This document shows, in pieces, positions 17,509 to 25,096 of a DNA stretch of 49,194 bases. The position numbers and the translations under genes were made by a program. The stretch lies in assembly GCA_021295755.1 (NCBI GenBank), contig JAGWBT010000028.1, forward strand, positions 4,414-53,607. The letters run 5' to 3'. Position 1 is the first letter of the stretch. Each line of letters opens with the position of its first letter. Source of the DNA: Candidatus Poribacteria bacterium. Lineage in GTDB: Bacteria > Poribacteria > WGA-4E > PCPOR2b. Below the pieces are notes generated by a model that saw only the letters and a program-made list of their open reading frames with translations, had not been told where the DNA came from and did no database searches.

Positions 17509-17530
17509 ATGGTATGGATCCGCATACCAT
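17509..17530. promoter_or_regulatory. Perfect 8-bp inverted repeat just downstream of the promoter
   Basis: ATGGTATG (17509-17516) and CATACCAT (17523-17530) are exact inverted copies around a 6-nt centre. It lies between the predicted transcription start and the ribosome site (AAAGGAG at 17540-17546), a position suited to an operator or a 5'-UTR hairpin. No regulator is known. Confidence 0.5.
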
Positions 17531-17554
17531 CTTTAGTTGAAAGGAGTAGCCACA

Positions 17555-18625
17555 ATGTTATCCAAAATCTGTTTCCGTTTTGGCACTGGGCTTTTGCTTA
17601 TTACTGTAATCGGTTGCCAAACCCAAACGCTACAAAGCCCGCTCTTTGAACCGCCCCCAGAACTCAACAATTTTGCTCTCCTCAGCAAGGGGGCAGCCGC
17701 TGAAGCCTCACAACACCTCCCCAATCACCTGCCCGAAGAGGTGATTGATGGAGACATCTCTTCGGAAACATGGGATGAAGGCAGCGGTTGGGGGTGTACT
17801 CTGGAACATCTACGCACCTCAGATCTAAACAGACGACCGTATGTGCGAATCAATCTGCCCGAACCCGTTGACATCCGGCAAATTGTTATGTACACAATCG
17901 ATTCCGAACAGTATCCCGCTGCAAAGTACGGGCTCAAGGACTACCGGATTGAATATTGGCACGGAACAGGCTGGGGATTGATTCCAACAGGCGATACGAA
18001 AGATAGGCAGTACACAGCAAGGGATAACACCAAAGGGAAACGGGTGCACGACATTCGTGGCAAGCTGTTTGCCCAACACATCCGCCTTGTACCTGTGTCA
18101 ACTAATGATACGGAACGGGTTTATCAGTATATGTCGCGGGAAAAACCTGTCTATGAAGTAAAAGGACTTGGGCGGGTCATGGAACTAGAAGTGTGGGGAT
18201 ATCCAATAGCAACGGGTCAGACAGCACAGAAGTTGGCTCAGGCACTTGCCCCACAGGCAGAGGTGTCATCGCGTGACGAGGAATTGATAAAGATGGTGTT
18301 AAAGCAATATGAAGAGGGATACGACAATGCCAATCTTGAGAAGGTCATGTCTTGCTTCTCAGCAAACTATAATTCCAATGGGCGAACATATAAGGATATC
18401 CAAACCAGAGCCGCTGATTTTTTTCAAAAACATCATCAGATCAACATGACACTGACAGAGATTCACATCCACCGGAACGTGATTGATGAAACTGTTGTTG
18501 TCAACGGAATCTACCTACTCCAGTATACACCGAGAGACAATGGAAAAGCCGAACGGATTTTTGGTGAACTTTCGTTGGTCTTAGCAGACACAGAGGAAGG
18601 GTGGAAAATCATCCGCGCTAACTAG
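17555..18625 (+). CDS. Discoidin-like lipoprotein C with SnoaL/NTF2-like C-terminal domain
   Basis: The ATG at 17555 is preceded by AAAGGAG with an 8-nt spacer; an upstream in-frame TTG at 17537 overlaps this site and is unlikely. The 356-residue product has a lipobox ending T-V-I-G-C (Cys21). Residues about 35-205 form a discoidin-like domain (E-V-I-D-G-D-I-S-S-E-T-W, I-R-Q-I-V-M-Y-T, E-L-E-V-W-G-Y). Residues about 230-356 look like an NTF2/SnoaL-like alpha+beta domain (Y-D-N-A-N-L-E-K-V-M-S-C-F, closing with E-E-G-W-K-I-I). It is the only plus-strand gene in the left arm and stands alone with its own promoter. The two-domain reading is by pattern; substrate unknown. Confidence 0.75.
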   Translation: MLSKICFRFGTGLLLITVIGCQTQTLQSPLFEPPPELNNFALLSKGAAAEASQHLPNHLPEEVIDGDISSETWDEGSGWGCTLEHLRTSDLNRRPYVRINLPEPVDIRQIVMYTIDSEQYPAAKYGLKDYRIEYWHGTGWGLIPTGDTKDRQYTARDNTKGKRVHDIRGKLFAQHIRLVPVSTNDTERVYQYMSREKPVYEVKGLGRVMELEVWGYPIATGQTAQKLAQALAPQAEVSSRDEELIKMVLKQYEEGYDNANLEKVMSCFSANYNSNGRTYKDIQTRAADFFQKHHQINMTLTEIHIHRNVIDETVVVNGIYLLQYTPRDNGKAERIFGELSLVLADTEEGWKIIRAN

Positions 18626-18650
18626 CCAGAGCGGAAACTTTCCTAATTCG

Positions 18651-19907
18651 TTACGGATCGAAGCCTTCATCGTCCCGGTAGGGCGCAAGAACATCATCGA
18701 CAGGAAGGGTTTGGGGAAACCACGAGACAACTTTGCACAGCACCTCATCGAGCAAGGCATCGGGACAAGAAGCACCCGCGGTCAGGATAATATCAACGGG
18801 TTTGTCATCACGAGGGTTCATCGGCAGCCAGTCGGTCGTTTCGCACATAGTTTTTGCGTGAATGTCCCAGTGCCGGATCGACCGAGGTGATTCGATCTCC
18901 CCGGCATCACGGACGAAGTACGTCGGCATTTTACCTTCACACAACTCGACAAGGTGGCTGGTATTGGAGGAATTGTACCCACCCACCACCAAGGCTAAGT
19001 CGCCGCGGTCGTCAATGAGAGCGAGTGTGGCATCCTGATTTTCTTTAGTCGCGTAGCAGAGGGTGTCCTTGGTATCGGCAAAATGTTCGTCAATGTGTTC
19101 CTCACCGTATCGATCCATCATCGCCTGCCGAAGTAGATTAGCGATTGCCTGTGTTTCGGTTGCTAGCATCGTCGTCTGGTTGACAACACCAATACGCTTC
19201 AGGTCACGACCCGGCTCAAAGCCGGGGGAGTAACTATCCGCGAAATATTCAAAGAAAAACGCTCGGTCAGCTTCTCCGCATATCACTTTAGCAAGGTTCT
19301 TTGCTTCAGCCAAATCCAGTACAACCACTACGGGCGCTCCCGATTTCGCATGGGAAAATGTCGCTCGCGTCTCCTCGTGGTATCGCCTGCCGTGCACCAC
19401 GATAGTGTAATTCTGCTTGCCAATCTCCTCACTTTTTTTCCACACCTTTTCTACAAAAGGACAGGTTGTGTTGTAGGCGTAGGGATTAATGCCGCGTTTA
19501 TTCAGTTCAGATTGTATTTCCAGTGTTGTACCAAAGGCAGGCACAATAACCACATCTGCAGGCGTCAATTCATCGAAAGGGATTAATTGCTTACCCGACG
19601 TTTCGCAGAGGAATTGCACCCCCCGCTCACGGAGGTCTGTGTTGACGTGAGGATTGTGGATTATCTCAGACAGCAGAAAGATCCGCTTATCCGGATTTTC
19701 GTCCAGTGCCCGGTAGGCAATTTCGATTGCGTTCTCCACACCGTAGCAGAACCCAAAGTGGCGCGCAATCTTGAAACGCACCGGACCAAAGTCCAAGATA
19801 GAAGGGGCGAGGTCACGCTTACGAGGGTCGATCCCCCGGCGGGCTTGCTTCACCACAGAAATGATGGGGCTTCGGTAAAAAAGGGGGACGTTAAATTCTC
19901 TTGGCAT
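18651..19907 (-). CDS. ispH: 4-hydroxy-3-methylbut-2-enyl diphosphate reductase (plant/cyanobacterial-type IspH)
   Basis: IspH is the last enzyme of the MEP pathway; it reduces HMBPP to IPP and DMAPP with a [4Fe-4S] cluster. The three cluster cysteines are visible in H-F-G-F-C-Y-G-V (Cys54), T-T-C-P-F-V and A-S-C-P-D. E-I-I-H-N-P-H and N-Q-T-T-M-L-A-T-E are also conserved. At 418 residues it is the long form with an N-terminal extension, as in cyanobacteria and plants, rather than the about 315-residue E. coli form. The ATG at 19907 follows a TPR lipoprotein gene by 22 nt on the same strand. It converges with the lipoprotein at 17555-18625, leaving a 25-nt gap. Confidence 0.95.
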   Translation of the reverse strand: MPREFNVPLFYRSPIISVVKQARRGIDPRKRDLAPSILDFGPVRFKIARHFGFCYGVENAIEIAYRALDENPDKRIFLLSEIIHNPHVNTDLRERGVQFLCETSGKQLIPFDELTPADVVIVPAFGTTLEIQSELNKRGINPYAYNTTCPFVEKVWKKSEEIGKQNYTIVVHGRRYHEETRATFSHAKSGAPVVVVLDLAEAKNLAKVICGEADRAFFFEYFADSYSPGFEPGRDLKRIGVVNQTTMLATETQAIANLLRQAMMDRYGEEHIDEHFADTKDTLCYATKENQDATLALIDDRGDLALVVGGYNSSNTSHLVELCEGKMPTYFVRDAGEIESPRSIRHWDIHAKTMCETTDWLPMNPRDDKPVDIILTAGASCPDALLDEVLCKVVSWFPQTLPVDDVLAPYRDDEGFDP

Positions 19908-19929
19908 TTCTCACCGTTCCCACGGATGG

Positions 19930-20499
19930 CTACTTAGGTCGAGACTCCCACTTGCGAGGTACACCTATTTTACCCGGATCTTCAAAAAATTCAGGAGGGA
20001 GTTCTATTATCTCTTCAGACCTTATAACGGCAGGTGGAGTCGATCCTATAATAGTATGAGTCCTATCTATTGTCCCTATCGTAGTATCAATAATGTAGCT
20101 CCCTTCCAAAGCCATCGCTGTCTCAAGCGATTTGCGTGATAGAATCCCTTCACCTTTGAGGGAATAGACATCAGTGAGCAGGTAATGTGCTTCAACGAAG
20201 CCCGGGTTAGCTTGGACTGCCTTTTTGAATTTTACAATCGCTTTATCAAGTTCACCCTGCTCCAAGTAGAGTTTACCTGTCCCAAGATTCCAATATGTTT
20301 CTGCAGATGCAGGATCCTGTTTGGAGGCAACTGCTGTTTCATCTTTCTCTATATTATCAACATAGCCTTCCCCGTCGATATAATAGCCTTTCTCATAAAA
20401 GTCGATAGTAATCGGCTCTTGATCATTCCTTGTCCGAACATCACAGGCAGACAGAAAACAACAGATCCCAACTAAAAAAGCAATAAACAACGTTTTCAT
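19930..20499 (-). CDS. TPR-containing lipoprotein
   Basis: The 189-residue product has a signal peptide ending F-L-S-A-C (Cys19), so it is predicted to be membrane-anchored. Two TPR units are visible at about 64-135 (Y-W-N-L-G-T-G-K-L-Y-L-E-Q-G-E-L, A-I-V-K-F-K-K-A-V-Q-A-N-P-G). The C-terminal third is Pro/Glu-rich and has no recognised domain. GGGAGG lies 7 nt before the ATG. It is 15 nt downstream of the AIR-synthase-like gene and 22 nt upstream of ispH, so probably co-transcribed. No specific role can be read. Confidence 0.8.
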   Translation of the reverse strand: MKTLFIAFLVGICCFLSACDVRTRNDQEPITIDFYEKGYYIDGEGYVDNIEKDETAVASKQDPASAETYWNLGTGKLYLEQGELDKAIVKFKKAVQANPGFVEAHYLLTDVYSLKGEGILSRKSLETAMALEGSYIIDTTIGTIDRTHTIIGSTPPAVIRSEEIIELPPEFFEDPGKIGVPRKWESRPK

Positions 20500-20514
20500 T
20501 TCGTCGCCTCCCTC

Positions 20515-21522
20515 TCATTCGCTAAAGACCTTCGTAATCTCGTCCGTCTCAAAAATAGGGAGTGGACAGCGTTGGCTATCCGTCTCGATCCAACAACCGC
20601 TCTCCGGCGGTAGTAACTGGCCAATAATTTGACAGGGAATATTGCGTTCAATAATCGCCGATACGATCTCGTTGCTTTTCGTTGGGTCCGCCGCAATCAG
20701 CAACGCACCAGAGGAGATAACTCCTAGCGGATTCAGATCCAACTCACAACAAAGTTGCGCTGTTTCATCCGATATGAGCAGCGCATTGTGCCAGACGACC
20801 ACCCCCAAGTTCGCAGCATGTGCAAGCTCGTGGATGGCTGTTGTGACGCCGCCTTCCGTTGGATCGTGCATTGCATGGACACCGCCCGTTTCGACAGCAA
20901 TCAGTGCCTCTTCCAGCACTGAGATTCCCGGTGAGGTCAAATACCCCTTTGCTCGATCAAGAAAAGTGGGAGAAAACTTCGCCAATAGATCCGCTTCACA
21001 CTCACGGGCGATGATTGACGTAGCTTCAATGCCAAGCCCTTTCGTCAATATTAGATCATCCCCCGCCTGCGCCCCTGATGAAACGATTAGCTTGTCCTTG
21101 GCAACTTCACCGAGCATTTGCCCAATAACAATTGGTCTATCTAGACCGTAAGTAATCTCAGTGTGGCCGCCACACAACGTAATGCCAAAATGATTACATG
21201 CGGCGTTAATCTGTTCCATGATACGGCGAACCGACGCTTCAGTCGTCCGGTTTTCCGGTAGAAGAATCGTCGTCAACAGCCATTTGGGAACTGCCCCCAT
21301 TGTTGCAATATCGTTGCTGTTGACGCAGATAAGATACCAGCCAATCTCATCGGTTGCAAAGGTAATCGGATCCGTCTTAGCAACCAGATACGATTCGCCG
21401 AAGTCTATTACAGCAGCGTCCTCGCCGATTTTCGGTCCAACAATGACACGAGTATCCCGATCCGGTTGAGGTAGAAGCTGCTCCAACAGATCAATCTTGA
21501 GTTTTCCGAGGGGCAACACCAT
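20515..21522 (-). CDS. AIR synthase / HypE-like protein (PurM superfamily)
   Basis: This 335-residue protein has the two-domain PurM/HypE/ThiL fold. N-terminal features are G-E-D-A-A-V-I-D-F and N-S-N-D-I-A-T-M-G-A-V-P, and a middle G-G-H-T-E-I-T is typical of the HypE branch. The C-terminal domain has H-D-P-T-E-G-G-V-T-T-A-I-H-E-L and I-S-S-G-A-L-L-I-A. HypE normally ends in a Cys that is carbamoylated for the hydrogenase CN ligand; this protein ends T-K-V-F-S-E, so that chemistry looks absent. No other hyp gene is nearby. It may be an ATP-dependent PurM-type enzyme of unknown substrate. It lies 14 nt downstream of rpmH. Confidence 0.85.
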   Translation of the reverse strand: MVLPLGKLKIDLLEQLLPQPDRDTRVIVGPKIGEDAAVIDFGESYLVAKTDPITFATDEIGWYLICVNSNDIATMGAVPKWLLTTILLPENRTTEASVRRIMEQINAACNHFGITLCGGHTEITYGLDRPIVIGQMLGEVAKDKLIVSSGAQAGDDLILTKGLGIEATSIIARECEADLLAKFSPTFLDRAKGYLTSPGISVLEEALIAVETGGVHAMHDPTEGGVTTAIHELAHAANLGVVVWHNALLISDETAQLCCELDLNPLGVISSGALLIAADPTKSNEIVSAIIERNIPCQIIGQLLPPESGCWIETDSQRCPLPIFETDEITKVFSE

Positions 21523-21536
21523 TGGTGTATATCCTG

Positions 21537-21671
21537 TTAAGCGGTGAGGATCTTTCGACCTCTTGCACGACGCTGAGAGAGAATCTTCCGGCCATCCCGC
21601 GTAGACATCCGTTTACGAAAGCCAAACTTATTTTTTCGTTTGCGACGGTGAGGTTGATATGTACGTTTCAT
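21537..21671 (-). CDS. rpmH: 50S ribosomal protein L34
   Basis: A short frame of 44 codons encodes a typical bacterial L34: [27 protein letters not shown] and [10 protein letters not shown]34 is a late-assembly protein of the large ribosomal subunit. It diverges from dnaA across the upstream DnaA boxes, as in most bacteria. Unlike the usual case, rnpA does not follow it; the next gene is the AIR-synthase-like protein. GGAG lies 9 nt upstream of the ATG. Confidence 0.97.
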   Translation of the reverse strand: MKRTYQPHRRKRKNKFGFRKRMSTRDGRKILSQRRARGRKILTA

Positions 21672-21726
21672 CAGTACCTGCTCCTAACTAATTTTAGTTT
21701 TTAAACAATCAACTCAAAGCGAAGGA

Positions 21727-21756
21727 ATGATAGTCTATCAGGTTAGGATTTGTCAA
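21727..21756 (-). promoter_or_regulatory. Promoter of rpmH
   Basis: On the minus strand a perfect TTGACA (21751-21756) and TATCAT (21727-21732) are 18 nt apart. The start site would be near 21720, about 50 nt before rpmH, and could also serve the three genes downstream. Confidence 0.7.
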
Positions 21757-21788
21757 GCCTTTTTCCCGCGGATAGATCGGATTTTGGC

Positions 21789-21818
21789 TTGATTTTACAC
21801 CATGTTTTATGATATACT
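21789..21818 (+). promoter_or_regulatory. Promoter of dnaA
   Basis: TTGATT (21789-21794) and TATACT (21813-21818) are 18 nt apart on the plus strand. The predicted transcript would have a 5' leader of about 285 nt that contains the three DnaA boxes at 21882-21912, so DnaA could repress its own synthesis. Confidence 0.6.
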
Positions 21819-21881
21819 ACAGCAGACCTTCTGACGGATAGAAACTAAATCTAATCCCCGTCTCACTATAGTCAAACAAAT

Positions 21882-21912
21882 TGTGGACAAATTGTGGATA
21901 ACCTGTGGATAA
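21882..21912. other. Upstream DnaA-box cluster (rpmH-dnaA gap)
   Basis: Three boxes in one orientation: TGTGGACAA at 21882-21890, and perfect TGTGGATAA at 21893-21901 and 21904-21912. They lie in the 440-nt rpmH-dnaA gap, which otherwise shows only the two promoters and AT-rich DNA. This corresponds to the upstream half of a bipartite oriC. Confidence 0.85.
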
Positions 21913-22111
21913 CTTGCGATTAGAGCAGATAGTTTTTGTCCTTAAGTAGTGCGCTGTTAATTTTGTAGTTATGATTTTTTCCTCATTTTGGTTTCCAGTT
22001 GTTTAGCGGACACACCGGTTAGGGAACCCAACCTTTTTATATCAATAGTTGATTGCTATATCGCTTGAATTTCCCTGAAAGCCCCCTCCAATTATTATAG
22101 GAATTAATATA

Positions 22112-23461
22112 ATGCGGTATACCCCGGATCAAATCTGGTTGAAAATTCTGTCCGAGTTGGGCGACACCATTCGTGAAGATGTTTATCTCCGTCAAGCCAA
22201 ACCAATGGCTCTGACAGAAAGTGAACTGACAGTTTCAGTTCCGAGTGTGTATACACAGGAGCAAATTGCAAGCCGTTTTCTTCCTGATATCAACGGTCTC
22301 TTAGAGAAACAGATTGGCGCAAATTGTCGGCTCAAAATCATCGCTGCACAGCCCGACGGAAAAAGACAACCTGAATCTTCGGCATCAGCTGCTCCTGATG
22401 CTCCTGATGATGATGCCCCCTCAACTGATACAACCCTTAATCCCGAATATAGTTTTGATCGGTTCGTTGTAGGAACTGGAAATCGTTTGAGTCATGCGGC
22501 TTCACTGGCTGTATCGGAAAACCCAGGCAAGATTTACAACCCACTTTTCATCTATGGTGGTGTTGGATTGGGTAAGACTCACCTGCTGCACGCAATCGGT
22601 AACCGAATCCAAGAGGTTCATTCCAAGCAGAAAGTGCTCTATATCTCTTCTGAAACCTTTATGAATGAATACATTGATTCTATCATCACTCGCACAACCG
22701 CCTTCGACTTCCGAAGCAAATATCGGACAGTCGATGTGCTTCTTATTGATGATATTCAATTCTTACAACGTAAGGAGGGCACCCAAGAAGAATTTTTCCA
22801 TACTTTTAATGAACTTCACCAAAATTCAAATCATATTGTGATGACAAGCGACCGCCCGCCGAAAAATCTTGAAACCGTTGAAGAACGATTACGCTCCCGT
22901 TTTGAGTGGGGAATGGTTGCAGACATCAGTCCACCACAATTTGAAACAAGGATTGCTATCCTTCGCCAGAAATGTGAAGACCAAAACTTGGAAAATGTTC
23001 CCGACTCTGTTTTAAGCTACATTGCCGAAGCGATTCAAACAAACATTCGGGACCTAGAGGGATCGCTCATTAGGGTCGCCGCAGAAGCAAGCCTTTTCAA
23101 TGAGGAGTTGACAGTCGATTTTGCGCGCAATGTGTTAAACGACTTCACCGCACCACCGCCCCGGATTAACTCTAAAGCTATCACAGCAGAAGATATTCAA
23201 AAAGCGGTGGCAGGCTATTTTCGCCTCAAAATCAGTGACCTCAAATCCTCTACACGCACAAAAGCGGTGGTTGTGCCTCGACAGATTGCTATGTATATTT
23301 GCCGTCAACTAACCAATCTGTCCCTTATGGAAATTGCTGATGCTTTCGGGAGGCAAGATCACACGACCATTTTGCACGCTAATAACCGAATTGAAGAGAG
23401 CATCCGAACAGATGCGGAGCTGTACCAAACAATTAACTTTTTAATCGAAGATATTAAATAA
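22112..23461 (+). CDS. dnaA: Chromosomal replication initiator protein DnaA
   Basis: DnaA binds TTATCCACA boxes, melts the origin and recruits the helicase. The 449-residue product has domain I (I-W-L-K-I-L-S-E-L) and a short Pro/Asp-rich domain II (about 88-110). The AAA+ domain carries Walker A G-V-G-L-G-K-T-H, Walker B V-L-L-I-D-D-I-Q-F and an arginine-finger region E-E-R-L-R-S-R-F-E-W-G. The box-binding domain IV contains P-R-Q-I-A-M-Y-I-C-R, F-G-R-Q-D-H-T-T-I-L-H-A. AGGAATT precedes the ATG. DnaA boxes flank the gene on both sides, and dnaN follows after the main origin. Confidence 0.99.
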   Translation: MRYTPDQIWLKILSELGDTIREDVYLRQAKPMALTESELTVSVPSVYTQEQIASRFLPDINGLLEKQIGANCRLKIIAAQPDGKRQPESSASAAPDAPDDDAPSTDTTLNPEYSFDRFVVGTGNRLSHAASLAVSENPGKIYNPLFIYGGVGLGKTHLLHAIGNRIQEVHSKQKVLYISSETFMNEYIDSIITRTTAFDFRSKYRTVDVLLIDDIQFLQRKEGTQEEFFHTFNELHQNSNHIVMTSDRPPKNLETVEERLRSRFEWGMVADISPPQFETRIAILRQKCEDQNLENVPDSVLSYIAEAIQTNIRDLEGSLIRVAAEASLFNEELTVDFARNVLNDFTAPPPRINSKAITAEDIQKAVAGYFRLKISDLKSSTRTKAVVVPRQIAMYICRQLTNLSLMEIADAFGRQDHTTILHANNRIEESIRTDAELYQTINFLIEDIK

Positions 23462-23487
23462 TAGAAATATATTTGTTAAATCGTTAA

Positions 23488-23683
23488 TGTGGATAACCTG
23501 TGGATAACCCTGTGGATAACCTGTGGATGGTTTGTGGATAGATGTGGATAACTTTGGGGCTGTGGATAGATTGTGGATAAGTCAAAAAGTTATCCACAAG
23601 TTATCCACAGGCTTCCAGCCAGTCGTGGCGCGGGTTTAGGGGAGTTATACACATATCCACATCCCCTACTACTACTATTATTA
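23488..23683. other. oriC: oriC: DnaA-box array plus DnaA-trio element
   Basis: The 331-nt dnaA-dnaN gap carries about twelve DnaA boxes. Boxes in TGTGGAT orientation start at 23488, 23499, 23511, 23522, 23533, 23543, 23561 and 23572; five of these are perfect TGTGGATAA. The orientation then reverses: TTATCCACA at 23590 and 23601, TTATACACA at 23645, and a one-mismatch box at 23653-23661. After four C residues comes (CTA)4(TTA)2 at 23666-23683, whose complement reads 3'-GAT/AAT repeats. AT-rich DNA follows to about 23760. In B. subtilis this order (box, GC-rich spacer, trios, AT-rich DNA) is the basal unwinding element. Confidence 0.93.
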
Positions 23684-23792
23684 ATATATAAATTAATAGA
23701 ATAGAGAGTAGATAAGGAATATATAATGATAAATCGTCAAAAAGTATTTATGAAGATTTAACTTAGAAACATAATTTTTTAGGAGAAAGAAG

Positions 23793-24896
23793 ATGCAATT
23801 AGTTTTTGCAAAAGAAGATCTGTTTAGATGTATTCAAGTATTACAAGGTGTAGCTGCTGGAAGGAACACACTTCCCATATTGTCGAATATCCTGATTCGT
23901 GCAACGGACGGACAAATCGAGATTGCAGCAACCGATCTTGAAGTTAGCATTCAAACCGTGGTTCCCGGTACTATCGTTGAGGAGGGTGCCATTACCGTAT
24001 CGGCGAGAAAGCTTTCTGAAATTGTACGTGAGTTGCCAGACCAAGAGATAAGGCTTGCAACAACGGCAAACGATCGAATCGAAATTACCTGTGGAGAAGG
24101 CGTTTATAAAATTATCGGACTTCCTGATGATGAGTTCCCGGATCTTCCCTCAATTACGGGAGCGTTTTTCACTATTGATGGTGACTTGCTCTGTTCGATG
24201 ATTGATAAAACCGAGTTTTCTGCTTCCACTGAGGAAACGCGATACTTCTTGAATGGACTCTATTTTGATTTGACACCCGAAATAACTCAGATTGTCGCAA
24301 CTGATGGCCGACGACTTGCTGTCGCATCGAGTGATACACTGATGCCACCACCTCAAGAACCGATAGGGGTTATCATTCCACTCAAAGCGGTCCGGGAGAT
24401 TACCAAGACCTTTGCAGAATCAGCGGAGGTTAAAGTCTGCTTGCTAGAAAACCAGATCATTTTCGCTGATGATGATTCCACTTTGGCCTCTCGATTGGTT
24501 GAGGGAGAATACCCCAAGTATCAACAGATTATCCCTAGCGATAACGAGGTCCACCTGACACTTAATGTCGACAAAATGCTAGGAGGGCTGAGGCGAGTAT
24601 CGCTATTATCCAACCCGAAAACCTACTCAATCCGTTTGGACGTTCAGGACGGCAAAGTGCGCATCTCTGCGAAGACACCCGAACTTGGCGAGGCGTATGA
24701 AACAGTAGATGTCACAAGCGGCGACGGAGAAATCCAGATTGCTTTTGATGCGCGTTTCCTCGTGGAAGCTGTGGGACATATCCAAGCCGAAGATTTCCGT
24801 TTGGAACTCAAAGATTCCCTCAGTGCGGCTGTCTTAAAGCCTGTTGACGATGATGGGCATCTCTGCTTAATCATGCCGATGCGGCTTGACTCATAA
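23793..24896 (+). CDS. dnaN: DNA polymerase III beta subunit (sliding clamp)
   Basis: The clamp encircles DNA and tethers the polymerase. The 367-residue product has the standard length and three-domain form, with T-L-P-I-L-S-N-I-L-I near the start, I-V-A-T-D-G-R-R-L-A-V-A in domain II, and the C-terminal L-C-L-I-M-P-M-R-L. AGGAG lies 8 nt before the ATG. It is the first gene beyond oriC. A 200-nt gap without a clear gene separates it from recF; it holds a short duplicated word (GACTCATAACAG, twice). Confidence 0.98.
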   Translation: MQLVFAKEDLFRCIQVLQGVAAGRNTLPILSNILIRATDGQIEIAATDLEVSIQTVVPGTIVEEGAITVSARKLSEIVRELPDQEIRLATTANDRIEITCGEGVYKIIGLPDDEFPDLPSITGAFFTIDGDLLCSMIDKTEFSASTEETRYFLNGLYFDLTPEITQIVATDGRRLAVASSDTLMPPPQEPIGVIIPLKAVREITKTFAESAEVKVCLLENQIIFADDDSTLASRLVEGEYPKYQQIIPSDNEVHLTLNVDKMLGGLRRVSLLSNPKTYSIRLDVQDGKVRISAKTPELGEAYETVDVTSGDGEIQIAFDARFLVEAVGHIQAEDFRLELKDSLSAAVLKPVDDDGHLCLIMPMRLDS

Positions 24897-25096
24897 CAGT
24901 TGCGATTGTCTGCCCAATCGTGAGAGGACTCATAACAGAAGATGTCATAGGGTCCACGCTTTAACGGTTTTAACGCAGGGATGGTATTACTCTGGTCCAC
25001 GGCTTTGCCCGAAACATTGACTATTGACCGTAATCTAAGTATGACACAGATGCAACTGAACAGGCTCTCCGCGCCCGCTAAAAGCACCTCACGACA

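Noticed and set aside
20515-21522. Selenophosphate synthetase (SelD) identity for the PurM-family protein
   Set aside because: No SelD N-terminal Cys/Sec motif; G-G-H-T-E-I and the two-domain layout fit the HypE branch better.
23488-23609. CRISPR-like or tandem-repeat array
   Set aside because: The repeated 9-mers are DnaA boxes with 1-10 nt spacing, inversion, and position between dnaA and dnaN.
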